Position numbers and translations under genes: made by a program. DNA of 39,274 bases from JBDSKH01 sp035556655 (GTDB taxonomy: Bacteria; Actinomycetota; Actinomycetes; Actinomycetales; Microbacteriaceae), in the NCBI GenBank assembly GCA_035556655.1, contig DATMFW010000095.1:1-39274 (forward strand), given 5' to 3'. The notes beneath the pieces are model-generated. The model ran no database searches and was not told where the DNA came from. It saw only the letters and a list, made by a program, of their open reading frames with translations. Below, piece after piece: positions 1 to 7,568 of the stretch. The first letter of the stretch is position 1, and each line of letters starts with the position of its first letter.

Positions 1-322
1 GCATCCGGTCGGCGAGGAACGCCGCGAACGGACCGCCCACGGTGAGGGCGACACCCGAGAAGCCGAGCACCGCGATGAGCGCCCAGTCCTCGAGCTGGAA
101 CGTGCGCTGGATGTCGGGAGCAAGTGTCGTGGTCGCGTCACGGACCAGCTGCTCCATCATGACCAGCGGCACGGCCAGCGCGAGGATCGCGACACCTCCG
201 CGGCGCACGGTCTCGCGCAGCGTCAACGTGTCGGTCGTACCCGGGAGCGCGGCGACGGCGTCGACGATCTCGGGCGGGCCCTCGGGCAGGCGCGGGGGCC
301 GGGGGGACGTGGTGTCCGGCAT
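1..322 (-). CDS. MFS transporter, N-terminal part (cut by window edge)
   Basis: The first 107 codons of a membrane transporter run off the left edge of the window. The ATG at 322 follows an AAAGGAGAG ribosome binding site. A hydrophilic N-terminus of about 40 residues leads into a hydrophobic helix (VAILALAVPLVMMEQLV) and a second one (WALIAVLGFSGVALTVGG), followed by FAAFLADRM. That last stretch resembles the loop 2-3 region of the major facilitator superfamily, where G-x-L-a-D-R is typical. It lies 58 bp downstream of the alpha/beta hydrolase and reads the same way, so it is probably the permease of the same amidase-hydrolase operon, either importing the substrate or exporting a product. 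The MFS assignment is likely; the substrate is not visible. Confidence 0.72.
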   Translation of the reverse strand, partial: MPDTTSPRPPRLPEGPPEIVDAVAALPGTTDTLTLRETVRRGGVAILALAVPLVMMEQLVRDATTTLAPDIQRTFQLEDWALIAVLGFSGVALTVGGPFAAFLADRM

Positions 323-380
323 GCGGTTCTCTCCTTTGAAATCCGGTGATGCGTGGGGTGGTGTGGCGAGTGTCGGGGGG

Positions 381-1628
381 TCAGAGCCGGCCGTCGAGCC
401 AGTCGAAGAGCGCTTCGCCTGCGGTGGCGGTGGCGCCGTTCTGGCAGTGCAACTGGGCGGTCGAGTCGGTGTCGAAGAGCATCAGCTCCTTCTTCGTGGT
501 CAGCGCGTCGTAGAGCTTCTGCGACTGATGGGCCGAGAAGTGCTCCTCGACGCCGTCCATGATCAGCGTCTCGGCCTCGATGTTCTGGGCGAGGCCGGTG
601 AGGTCGCAGCGGTCGAACTCCTGGATGAGCTCGTAGGGCGATGCGGCACCGTGCTTCCACACCGAGTCGCGCAGGAACCAGTCGATGAGGCTGGAGTGCG
701 CGCGCATCGCCTCGACGGCGCCGTTGAACACCTCGGGCCCCTGCTCGAACGCCTCGCTCAGCTGTTCGGGCAGGCCGATGCGGATGGACTCTCCCCAGTT
801 GAGGACGCCGGGGTTGGCGACCAGCACCTTCATGCGCTTCTCGAACGCGGCGGCGCGCGGGGCGAGGTAGCCGCCGAAGCTGAGGCCCATGAGGCCGATC
901 CGGTCGGTGTCGACGCCGTCGAGCTGGACGGCGACGTCCATGATCGGGGTGACGACGTTCTCCCAGTCGTAGCGGAACGGCAGTCCGTTCACCCGGATCG
1001 CCATCCCCTGGCCGGGGCACTGCACGGCGAGCGCGTGGTACCCGCGCCAGATCGCGTTGTCGTAGACCCAGCGGGTGTCTTCTGGCCAGGCGTCGCGACC
1101 CTGGAAGAACACCAGCAGGGGTGCCTTCTTCGTCGCGACCGGGCTGCGGTACAGGTAGGCCGGCAGGCTCGAGCCCTCGTAGGGGATCTGCACCGACTCG
1201 CCCGGGTACCCGGAGAGCTCGAGGTAGCGGTCCCAGCAGCGGTACGCCGCGATCGCGTTGTCGCGGGTGCGCGGGTCGTCGGGGAACGCGTTGTGGATGA
1301 GCGAGCCGCGCCAGTAGGTGGCGGCACGCAGGTAGGTGCTCGCCGCGGTCTGGGTGCGCCCGGCCTTCGCGGCGGCGCTGCCGCGGGCCTCCAGGTCGCT
1401 CGCCAGCACCGACCATTCGCGCAGCCAGTCCTCTTCGCTGTCGTTCTCGATCCGGGCCGCGACCTCGAGGCATTCGCCGAGGTCGCTGGCGCCGTAGAAC
1501 ATCTGCGACAGCTGGTGCTTGAACTGGTCGTCCATGACCTCGCTGTCGAAGAACGGGAACGAGGTCCAGTGCGCTCCGGGGAAGCGGCTGTTGCGGGCGG
1601 TGGTGGTCACTGCGGTCTCCTGTGTCAT
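381..1628 (-). CDS. alpha/beta hydrolase, 2,6-dihydropseudooxynicotine hydrolase-like
   Basis: This 415-residue serine hydrolase has a helical N-terminal region (about 1-145) before the catalytic alpha/beta fold. Visible catalytic elements are the nucleophile elbow GLSFGG with Ser250, an acid in LIMDGVEEHF (Asp358) and a His in TAQLHC (His394). N-terminal helical domain plus this triad order is the layout of the FrsA/DUF1100-like family that includes dihydropseudooxynicotine hydrolase, a C-C bond hydrolase of nicotine catabolism in Paenarthrobacter. The sequence alone does not show that nicotine is the substrate; an ester or other C-C substrate is equally possible. It starts 4 bp after the amidase stop codon and is followed by an MFS permease, so it belongs to one operon controlled from the Lrp/amidase promoter region. 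Confidence 0.8.
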   Translation of the reverse strand: MTQETAVTTTARNSRFPGAHWTSFPFFDSEVMDDQFKHQLSQMFYGASDLGECLEVAARIENDSEEDWLREWSVLASDLEARGSAAAKAGRTQTAASTYLRAATYWRGSLIHNAFPDDPRTRDNAIAAYRCWDRYLELSGYPGESVQIPYEGSSLPAYLYRSPVATKKAPLLVFFQGRDAWPEDTRWVYDNAIWRGYHALAVQCPGQGMAIRVNGLPFRYDWENVVTPIMDVAVQLDGVDTDRIGLMGLSFGGYLAPRAAAFEKRMKVLVANPGVLNWGESIRIGLPEQLSEAFEQGPEVFNGAVEAMRAHSSLIDWFLRDSVWKHGAASPYELIQEFDRCDLTGLAQNIEAETLIMDGVEEHFSAHQSQKLYDALTTKKELMLFDTDSTAQLHCQNGATATAGEALFDWLDGRL

Positions 1629-1632
1629 GTCG

Positions 1633-3090
1633 TCACGCGGCGGTGCGGGCCGCGGTCGGCGGGATGCGATGCGCCCAGGGCCGGGCGGCCTCGAGCTGGG
1701 CGGCGAGTCGGTAGAGCAGCCCCTCGTCGCCGTAGGGGCCGACGAAGTGGGTGCCGACCGGGATGCCGTCGGCGTTCCAGTAGAGGGGCACGGACATGGC
1801 CGGCTGCCCGGTCACGTTGATGAGGGTCGTGAACGGCAGGTACACCCCGGCGGCGCGCATGCCCTTCATCGGGTCGGACGGGTCGGGGGCGAAGTGGCCG
1901 AGCGGGGGCGGGATGCTGCCCGCGGTGGGCGTCAGCCACACGTCGTAGGGCTCCTGGAACTCCGCGAGGCCGTCGACGAGCTTCTGCAGCTCGGCGAGCG
2001 CGTCCATGTACGCGGTGACGGTCGTCGTCGACGCGCGGCCCGCCTCGATCATCGCCCAGGTGGCCGGCTCGAACAGGTCGGCGGTGGCCTTCTTGCCGGT
2101 GATGCGCTCGAGCCGGGCGATGTCCCAGGCGAGCCCGCCGCTCGACACGACGGTGAACGGGCCGGCGAGCGCGCCGCCGTCGATGTCGGGCGTCTTCTCT
2201 TCGACGATGTGACCGAGGCTCTCGCAGAGGCGCGCGGCGTCCTCGACCGCGGCGATGCAGTCGGGGTGCAGCGGGATCCCCAGCGGCGATGTCGTGCTGA
2301 ACGCGATGCGCAGCTGTCCGGGGTCGCGCCGGGTCTCCTCCAGGTAGGGGCGTTCGGGGCGGGGCGCGATGAACGGATCGCCCGGGCGGGGGCCGGCCGT
2401 CGCATCCAGCAGCGCGGCGCAGTCACGCACGCTCAGGGTGACGGCGTGTTCGCTCAGCACCGCCATGCGGAAGGACACCCCGGTGTGACGCCGCGCGGAC
2501 GAGATGCGCAGGCGCGTGGGCTTCATGCCGAACACCCCGCAGTTGGCCGCGGGGATGCGGATCGAGCCGCCGCTGTCACTCGCGTTGGCCATCGGCACCA
2601 TGCGGGTGGCGACGGCGGCGGCGGCACCGCCGCTGGAGCCTCCTGCCGAGAGCGCGGTGTCCCACGGGTTGCGGGTGGGTCCGAACAGCTCGGGCTCGGT
2701 GGTGGGCTGCAGGCCGAACTCGGGCAGGTTGGTCTTGCCGAAGGGCACGAGTCCGGCGGCCGTGTAGCGCCGGGTGAGCGGCCCGTCCTCGGCGGGGATG
2801 TAGTCGGCGAGGTACCGGCTCGCCGAGGTCATCGGCACGCCGGCGTAGCCGACACCGCCGCCGTCCTTGAGCAGGAAGGGCACGCCGGTGAAGGGGCCGT
2901 CGGGCAGCGGCGCGGCCGCGACGGCGCGGGCCTGGTCGTACATGGTGCCGATGACGGCGTTGACGGCGGGGTTGGCCTCTTCGACGCGGTCGATGGCGTC
3001 CTCGAGCAGTTCGAGCGGGGTGACCTCACCCGCACGGACCAGTTCGGCCATGCCGAGGGCGTCGGTGCCCTCGGGAAGACTGATCGCCAC
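1633..3090 (-). CDS. amidase (amidase signature family)
   Basis: A 485-residue cytoplasmic amidohydrolase of the amidase signature family. The Ser-cisSer-Lys machinery is complete: Lys75 in PFLLKDGGG, the Ser pair 152-153 in SAGGSSGGAAAAV, and the nucleophile Ser176 in SDSGGSIRIP. It would hydrolyse an amide to acid and amine. The overall pattern resembles 6-aminohexanoate-cyclic-dimer hydrolases and other broad aryl/alkyl amidases, so the substrate remains open. The start is a GTG preceded by GAGAGGA. It is the first gene after the Lrp regulator (131 bp gap) and is followed by the alpha/beta hydrolase only 4 bp downstream. Together they suggest stepwise hydrolysis of an amide-containing compound. 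Confidence 0.88.
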   Translation of the reverse strand: MAISLPEGTDALGMAELVRAGEVTPLELLEDAIDRVEEANPAVNAVIGTMYDQARAVAAAPLPDGPFTGVPFLLKDGGGVGYAGVPMTSASRYLADYIPAEDGPLTRRYTAAGLVPFGKTNLPEFGLQPTTEPELFGPTRNPWDTALSAGGSSGGAAAAVATRMVPMANASDSGGSIRIPAANCGVFGMKPTRLRISSARRHTGVSFRMAVLSEHAVTLSVRDCAALLDATAGPRPGDPFIAPRPERPYLEETRRDPGQLRIAFSTTSPLGIPLHPDCIAAVEDAARLCESLGHIVEEKTPDIDGGALAGPFTVVSSGGLAWDIARLERITGKKATADLFEPATWAMIEAGRASTTTVTAYMDALAELQKLVDGLAEFQEPYDVWLTPTAGSIPPPLGHFAPDPSDPMKGMRAAGVYLPFTTLINVTGQPAMSVPLYWNADGIPVGTHFVGPYGDEGLLYRLAAQLEAARPWAHRIPPTAARTAA

Positions 3091-3221
3091 GTTGCGTCCT
3101 CTCGTCGACGTCGGCTGCGGTATCTAGTATTGCCACTTAACCACATTCGCGCAATCGTTTCGAGCGTGAATCTTGATTTTCGCGTTCGAATCGCTTGCGA
3201 TACGCCGAGAACGCTGTCGAA

Positions 3222-3695
3222 CTACCCCGTTCCCCAGGAGTAGCTGACCTTCTCGATGTCGAGGTAGGTGAAGGTCTCGGTGGAGGTCACGCCCGGCATC
3301 GCGCGGATCGTGTCGTTCACGATCGACATCAGCTGGCGCGAATCGCGGCAGACCACCTCGGTGATGATGTCGAAGCGGCCGGAACTGACCACCACGTAGA
3401 CGATCTCCTCGATGGCGGCGAGCGCCGCCGCGATCTCGCGCAGATCGCCATCGACCCGCAGCCCGACCATGGCCTGGATGTTGAAGCCCAGCTTCATCGG
3501 CTGCGACACGGCCACGACGCCGATCACCCCCGCCTCGATGAGGCGCTGCACCCGCTGGCGGGCCGCCGCGCTCGACAGTCCGACCTGCGGGCCGAGCTTC
3601 GCGTACGCCATCCGCCCGTCGATCTGGAGCAGCCGGATGATCGCCTTGTCGATGTCGTCGATCGGGAAGGCGGCGCTGTCGCCCTGGTCGGCCAT
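3222..3695 (-). CDS. Lrp/AsnC family transcriptional regulator
   Basis: A 157-residue regulator with an N-terminal winged helix (about residues 10-60; DIDKAIIRLLQIDGRMAYAKLG and then VGLSSAAARQRVQRL as recognition helix) and a C-terminal RAM/AsnC ligand-binding domain (about 75-150; VVSSGRFDIITEVVCRD). Such proteins form octamers and usually sense amino acids or related small molecules. It sits upstream of the amidase-hydrolase-MFS genes and reads the same way, so local control of that operon is plausible. A TATGAT hexamer lies exactly six bases ahead of the ATG, which predicts a leaderless transcript. It is divergent from the MarR gene, with about 32 bp between starts. Confidence 0.9.
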   Translation of the reverse strand: MADQGDSAAFPIDDIDKAIIRLLQIDGRMAYAKLGPQVGLSSAAARQRVQRLIEAGVIGVVAVSQPMKLGFNIQAMVGLRVDGDLREIAAALAAIEEIVYVVVSSGRFDIITEVVCRDSRQLMSIVNDTIRAMPGVTSTETFTYLDIEKVSYSWGTG

Positions 3696-3696
3696 G

Positions 3697-3727
3697 GCCA
3701 GATCATATGTGCCGATACTCTTCGAGG
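3697..3727. promoter_or_regulatory. compact divergent promoter between Lrp and MarR genes
   Basis: Only 32 bp separate the Lrp start (3695, minus) from the proposed MarR start (3728, plus). On the minus strand TATGAT (3707 to 3702) is followed by six bases and the ATG. On the plus strand GATACT (3714-3719) is followed by eight bases and the GTG. I infer two nearly leaderless promoters packed back to back. No good -35 element is visible for either, and the MarR reading frame also has an ATG further upstream at 3707. Confidence 0.45.
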
Positions 3728-4174
3728 GTGGCCGACGACCTTCTGGATCCCATCCGCACGGTGATCCGGCTCTCGCGCATCGCGCAGCAGGTCTGCGAGG
3801 AAGCCGGGCTGAACCTCGCGCAGTACCGCGCGCTGCACAGCGCCGTCGCGACCGGTCGCCGCGCGTACGAACTCGCGCAGGCCACCGCCGTCAGCCGCCC
3901 CGCGGTCACCTCGCTGACCAACGGGATGGTCAGGGCCGGACTGATCGAGCGACAGGCGACACCGGACGACGGCCGGGGCGTCGTGTTCGTCATCACCGCC
4001 CTCGGCGAGGAGCGCCTGCGTGAGGCCGAACGGATGCTGGTCGCCCGGTTCGCGGAGGTGCTCGGCGACGCCGCCCCCGCGCTCGCCGCACTCGACACCG
4101 ACCCCCTGCTCGCCGCACTCGACGTGCAGGCGGACCGCGACTTCGGCAAGCGCCGGTCAGAGGGTCGTCCGTAG
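3728..4174 (+). CDS. MarR family transcriptional regulator
   Basis: A MarR-type winged-helix repressor of 148 residues from the GTG at 3728. An in-frame ATG at 3707 would add seven residues, but the GTG gives the usual family N-terminus (ADDLLDPIRTVIRLSRIAQQ) and fits the short divergent promoter. The recognition helix lies in AYELAQATAVSRPAVTSLTNGM and the wing in ERQATPDDGRGVVFVITALG. Its 3' end overlaps the convergent MFS exporter by 18 bp. MarR proteins commonly repress neighbouring drug exporters, and an imperfect palindrome at that exporter's start (5554-5565) could be its operator; this link is inference. Confidence 0.88.
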   Translation: MADDLLDPIRTVIRLSRIAQQVCEEAGLNLAQYRALHSAVATGRRAYELAQATAVSRPAVTSLTNGMVRAGLIERQATPDDGRGVVFVITALGEERLREAERMLVARFAEVLGDAAPALAALDTDPLLAALDVQADRDFGKRRSEGRP

Positions 4175-5548
4175 CGGGCGGCGTCCGAGCGCGATCGACG
4201 CGATCAGGCTGAGCACCCCGGCGCCGGCCGAGACGGTGAAGACCGCGGCCGTGCCCGTCGCACCCCCTCCCGCCGCGCCTGCGACCGCGCCGAGTCCCGC
4301 GACACCCACGGCGCCGGCCAGCGAACGGAACAGCGAGACCGCCCCGCTCACCCGACCCACCCACTCGCGGCCGACGGCGTTCTGGGCGGCCAGCACGTAG
4401 TTCTGCATGAGCAATCCGATCCCGAGCCCCACCGGCACGGTCGCCGTCACCACGACGGCGTCGGGGGTGCCGTCCCGGACCGTGGCGAGCACCGCGAACC
4501 CGCCGACGAGCAGCCCGGATCCCGTGACCAGCACCGCGGTCAGCCTCCCGGTCCGCGACACCAGGTGCCCACCCCCGATCGCGCCGACCATCGTCGCAGC
4601 GAGCATCGGCGCGGCGAGGCCGCCGGCGGCCGAGGCGGGGTACCCGCGCACCAGCTGCAGGTACTGGCTGAGGTACAGGATCGCGCTGAAGGTCACCACG
4701 CCCAGGGCGATGCTGCCGACGATCGCCCAGCGCGGGATGCTCTCGCGCAGCAGCCGTCCGGCCAGGATCGGCTCGGCGACGCGGCGCTCCACCAGCACGA
4801 AGCCGGCCGATGCGCCGGCCGCGACCGCGAGCAGTGCGCCCGCGGGAATCGACAGCCACGGGAACCAGGCGCCGCCGAGCGTCAGCAGTGCCACGAGTGC
4901 GGTCACGGCGACCGCCAGCAGCAGCGACCCCGGGACGTCGAGCCGGAGCGGACCGCGCGACGGGGGCACGCGCAGGGTCACCTGGACGATCACGAGGGCG
5001 GTGAGCGCGAGCGGAAGGAGCAGGAGGAAGCACCATCGCCATCCGAGCCCCGGGATGTCGACCACGAGCCCGCCGAGCAGCGGGCCGCACAGGGTGGCCA
5101 CCGACATGACGGCGCCGAGGTAGCCGGCGTAGGCACCGCGCTGCCGTGGGGTGGTGATCACCCCGAGCACGGCCTGCGACATGGCGAGAAGTCCCCCGGT
5201 GGCGACGCCCTGCAGCGCGCGCATCAGCACCAGCACGCCGAGCCCGGGTGCCAGCGCCGCCCCGATCGAGCCGAGGATGAAGATGAGGATCGCCGCCTGG
5301 GTCAGCCGCTTCTTGTCGCGGTGGTCGGCGAGCTTGCCCCACACGGGCGTCGCGACGGTCATGGTCACCAGCGAGGCGAGCACGACCCAGAGCGACTCCG
5401 CGGCGCCCGCCCCGACCCCGGCGGCGATGGCCGGGAGCGCGTTGGCGACGATCATGGCGCTGGAGACCGTGGCGAAGAGGCCCAGCAGCAACCCGACGAG
5501 GACGGCGAGCACCTCGCGGCGAGGTCGCGGTGCGTCCTGTAGTTCCAC
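4157..5548 (-). CDS. MFS transporter, DHA2-like drug exporter
   Basis: A 463-residue integral membrane protein with a short cytoplasmic N-terminus and many hydrophobic helices (probably 14). It carries MFS motif A as GKLADHRDKKR (about residues 71-81) and the antiporter motif C as GPLLGGLVVD (about 155-164). This points to proton-coupled export of hydrophobic compounds or antibiotics, as in EmrB/QacA relatives. The start is GTG at 5548, with TATAGT exactly six bases upstream, so the transcript is probably leaderless. It is convergent with and overlaps the MarR gene at 3728-4174. An AACTAT/ATGGTT palindrome overlaps its -10, where a repressor would block initiation. Confidence 0.86.
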   Translation of the reverse strand: MELQDAPRPRREVLAVLVGLLLGLFATVSSAMIVANALPAIAAGVGAGAAESLWVVLASLVTMTVATPVWGKLADHRDKKRLTQAAILIFILGSIGAALAPGLGVLVLMRALQGVATGGLLAMSQAVLGVITTPRQRGAYAGYLGAVMSVATLCGPLLGGLVVDIPGLGWRWCFLLLLPLALTALVIVQVTLRVPPSRGPLRLDVPGSLLLAVAVTALVALLTLGGAWFPWLSIPAGALLAVAAGASAGFVLVERRVAEPILAGRLLRESIPRWAIVGSIALGVVTFSAILYLSQYLQLVRGYPASAAGGLAAPMLAATMVGAIGGGHLVSRTGRLTAVLVTGSGLLVGGFAVLATVRDGTPDAVVVTATVPVGLGIGLLMQNYVLAAQNAVGREWVGRVSGAVSLFRSLAGAVGVAGLGAVAGAAGGGATGTAAVFTVSAGAGVLSLIASIALGRRPLRTTL

Positions 5549-5565
5549 GGCTTAACTATATGGTT
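5549..5565 (-). promoter_or_regulatory. leaderless promoter with overlapping palindrome for the MFS exporter
   Basis: On the minus strand TATAGT (5560 to 5555) precedes the GTG at 5548 by six bases. The same bases form an imperfect palindrome, aactat|atggtt (5554-5565), which pairs at 10 of 12 positions. A MarR-type repressor bound here would cover the -10. Which of the two MarR proteins in the neighbourhood would bind, if either, is not shown by the sequence. Confidence 0.4.
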
Positions 5566-5591
5566 GCGCGCTCAGACGACTCGCAGGAAAA

Positions 5592-5631
5592 ATAACGGAA
5601 AGGTAACTAGACAGCGTTACCGTTCCGTTAT
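5592..5631. repeat. 16-bp inverted repeat with 8-bp spacer (possible operator)
   Basis: Arms ataacggaaaggtaac (5592-5607) and gttaccgttccgttat (5616-5631) are complementary at 15 of 16 positions around the spacer tagacagc. It stands in an AT-richer stretch unlike the coding DNA on both sides. A TAGACA (-35-like) lies inside the spacer, with TACATT 17 bp further on, so the repeat would embrace a promoter. A dimeric regulator site is the simplest reading; a transcribed hairpin is the alternative. Confidence 0.7.
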
Positions 5632-5636
5632 ACATT
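5608..5636 (+). promoter_or_regulatory. predicted sigma70-type promoter (TAGACA-N17-TACATT)
   Basis: TAGACA at 5608-5613 matches the -35 consensus at 5 of 6 bases and TACATT at 5631-5636 matches the -10 at 4 of 6, with an optimal 17-bp spacer. Transcription would begin near 5643 and run toward the hairpin at 5708-5741. The -35 sits in the loop of the 16-bp inverted repeat, so binding there would repress it. Confidence 0.4.
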
Positions 5637-5642
5637 TCAAGA

Positions 5643-5748
5643 GCGTTAGTTGTTTGCTGTGGCAACTACCGCGGAATGTGATTGCAGGACACTCTTGGTG
5701 CAAGGGAGAAGGCCGGCCGCTCGCCTCTGCGGCCGGCCTTCAATCATT
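5643..5748 (+). ncRNA. candidate small RNA or attenuated leader upstream of marR-phr
   Basis: About 105 bases between a predicted promoter and a strong GC hairpin contain no convincing reading frame. They hold a short repeat, ttgca...tgcaa (5682-5703). The segment could be a free small RNA ending at the hairpin, or the leader of the MarR-photolyase operon with early termination. The MarR gene seems to have its own start-proximal promoter (TAAGCT, 5749-5754), which favours an independent RNA. I recognise no known family, so this rests on structure and position only. Confidence 0.25.
5708..5748 (+). terminator. 13-bp GC hairpin, terminator-like
   Basis: Arms gaaggccggccgc (5708-5720) and gcggccggccttc (5729-5741) are perfectly complementary around the 8-base loop tcgcctct and are followed by aatcattt. 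This is a strong intrinsic-terminator-type stem with a weak T tract. It ends 20 bp before the MarR GTG, so it may also act as an operator overlapping that gene's -35 region. Confidence 0.5.
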
Positions 5749-5760
5749 TAAGCTCGCGAC

Positions 5761-6186
5761 GTGGACGAACGCGAGGCCACCGACGCCTGGGAGAGCCTCT
5801 ACCGCGCCCAGGTCACCGTGTTCCGGCAGTTGCGCGCCCAGTTCCCCGGCGGCGAGATCTCCCTCACCGAGTACGACGTGCTGTTCAATCTCTACCGCCA
5901 GCCCGACCGCCGCGCGCGCATCCGCGACCTCACCCCGCAGCTGCTGCTCAGCCAGCCGAGCGTCAGCCGGCTCATCGACCGGCTCGCCCAGCGCGGGCTC
6001 GTCGACCGCGCCATCGACCCCGGCGATGCCCGCGGCACCCTCGTCGCCCTGACTCCCGCCGGCATCGACCTGTTCCGCCGCATCGGCGCCGAGCACAGCG
6101 CCTGGATCGCGAAGCGGATGAGCGTGCTGAGCCCCGACGAGCTCCGGGCCCTCACCGAGATCACCACGAAGCTCCGGCGGCTGTGA
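5761..6186 (+). CDS. MarR family transcriptional regulator (photolyase operon)
   Basis: A 141-residue winged-helix regulator. The recognition helix region reads RIRDLTPQLLLSQPSVSRLIDRLAQRG and the wing VDRAIDPGDARGTLVALTPAG, with DER-type N-terminal dimerisation helices (about 1-40) and a C-terminal helix. The start is GTG at 5761, exactly six bases after TAAGCT, predicting leaderless expression. Its stop overlaps the photolyase GTG by 4 bp (GTGA), so the two are translationally coupled. Control of photolyase by this protein, and autoregulation through the adjacent hairpin-forming repeat, are plausible inferences. It is a different MarR subgroup from the one at 3728. Confidence 0.88.
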   Translation: MDEREATDAWESLYRAQVTVFRQLRAQFPGGEISLTEYDVLFNLYRQPDRRARIRDLTPQLLLSQPSVSRLIDRLAQRGLVDRAIDPGDARGTLVALTPAGIDLFRRIGAEHSAWIAKRMSVLSPDELRALTEITTKLRRL

Positions 6187-7568
6187 CTCCCGGCCCCAGC
6201 ATCGTCTGGTTCCGCGACGACCTGCGCCTCGCGGACAACCCGGCCCTGCACGCCGGCATCGCGCGGGGCGCGCCCCTGGTGCTGCTGTACCTGCTCGACG
6301 ACGACAGTCCCGAGGTGCGCCCGCTCGGCGCTGCCGCGCGGTGGTGGCTGCACGGCAGCCTGAGCGCCCTCGCCGGCGACATCGCCGCCCGCGGCGGCAC
6401 CCTGCTCCTGCGGCACGGCCCCGCCGACCGCGAACTGCCCCGGCTCGTTCGCGAGACCGGCGCCGGTGCCGTGTTCTGGAACCGGCGCTACGGCGCCGGC
6501 CGCCGGATCGACGCGCGACTGAAGTCCCGGTTCCGGGACGAGGGGCTCCCGGTGCAGAGCTTCGGTGCCGGTCACCTCATCGAACCCGGAACGCTGCTGA
6601 CCGAGCAGGGCACGCCCTACCGGGTGTTCACGCCGTTCTGGCGCGCGGCACGGCAGCGCCCCGTCCGCGACCCGCTGCCCGCCCCGGCCGAGGTGCGCAG
6701 CGTCTCGGGGGTCGGCTCCGACGAGCTGGGGTCCTGGGGCCTGCGGCCCACCGCCCCCGACTGGGCCGGGGGGATCCGCGACGCGTGGGAGCCCGGCGAG
6801 CGGGCTGCCACGCGGAGGCTCGAGGGCTTCCTGCAGAACGGGCTGGCCAGGTACCACCGCCGGGACGAGCCCGGCGCCGAGGCGACCTCGCGGCTGTCGC
6901 CGTCCCTGCGCTTCGGCGAGATCGGGCCGGCGCAGATCTTGCACCGGGTGCACGGCGAGCTCGCACCCGCCGCACGCCGCAACGCCGCCCTCTTCCTCGC
7001 CGAGCTCGGCTGGCGCGAGTTCATGGCGAGTGCGCTGTTCCACGAGCCGGACCTCGCGACGGTGAACCACCGCCGGCACTTCGACGCCTTCCCGTGGAAC
7101 GAACCCGACCCCGCCGAGCTGCGCGCCTGGCAGCGGGGCCGCACCGGCATCCCGCTGGTGGATGCCGGAATGCGCGAGCTGTGGACCACCGGTCACATGC
7201 ACAATCGCGTCCGCATGATCACCGCGAGCTTCCTCGTCAAGAACCTGCTCGTCGACTGGCGCGTCGGTGAGCGATGGTTCTGGAACACGCTCGTCGACGC
7301 CGACGAGGCCAGCAACCCGGCGAACTGGCAGTGGGTGGCCGGCAGCGGAACCGACGCCGCCCCCTACTTCCGGGTCTTCAACCCCGAGGTCCAGGCGAAG
7401 AAGTTCGACCCGGACGGCGGGTACGTGAGGCGGTGGGTGCCCGAGGCGGGGACCCCCGGCTACCCGGACCCGATCGTCGACCTCGGACAGAGCCGGAAGG
7501 ACGCCCTCGCCGCCTACGAGACGATGCGCCGGAGCCCTAGATCGGGGGCCGCCCGCCGATCACCATGA
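6183..7568 (+). CDS. phr: deoxyribodipyrimidine photolyase (class I CPD-type)
   Basis: A 461-residue flavoprotein that repairs UV-induced pyrimidine dimers with blue light. The N-terminal Rossmann-type antenna domain starts at once (SIVWFRDDLRLADNPAL). The C-terminal FAD domain carries WREFMASALFHEP (about residue 276), TGIPLVDAGMRELWTTGHMHNR (about 320-342) and DADEASNPANWQWVAGSG (about 371-388), all hallmark photolyase segments. The length is normal for the family. The GTG start at 6183 overlaps the MarR stop (GTGA). The last 32 bases overlap the convergent psuK gene. A cryptochrome-like or (6-4) activity cannot be excluded, but the motifs favour a class I CPD enzyme. Confidence 0.95.
   Translation: MTPGPSIVWFRDDLRLADNPALHAGIARGAPLVLLYLLDDDSPEVRPLGAAARWWLHGSLSALAGDIAARGGTLLLRHGPADRELPRLVRETGAGAVFWNRRYGAGRRIDARLKSRFRDEGLPVQSFGAGHLIEPGTLLTEQGTPYRVFTPFWRAARQRPVRDPLPAPAEVRSVSGVGSDELGSWGLRPTAPDWAGGIRDAWEPGERAATRRLEGFLQNGLARYHRRDEPGAEATSRLSPSLRFGEIGPAQILHRVHGELAPAARRNAALFLAELGWREFMASALFHEPDLATVNHRRHFDAFPWNEPDPAELRAWQRGRTGIPLVDAGMRELWTTGHMHNRVRMITASFLVKNLLVDWRVGERWFWNTLVDADEASNPANWQWVAGSGTDAAPYFRVFNPEVQAKKFDPDGGYVRRWVPEAGTPGYPDPIVDLGQSRKDALAAYETMRRSPRSGAARRSP

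Noticed and set aside
42..1820. Long plus-strand open frame antisense to the hydrolase genes
   Set aside because: It lies opposite well-recognised coding sequence; its composition (Arg/Gly/Val repeats) and lack of any family pattern show a GC-rich shadow frame.
5643..5748. Known riboswitch or 6C RNA upstream of the MarR-photolyase operon
   Set aside because: I could not match the segment to a conserved riboswitch core, and the loops lack the C-rich runs of 6C RNA.
5682..6182. Upstream extension of the photolyase frame
   Set aside because: It overlaps the MarR gene in another frame and has low-complexity Arg/Pro content; the GTGA overlap at 6183 is a better start.
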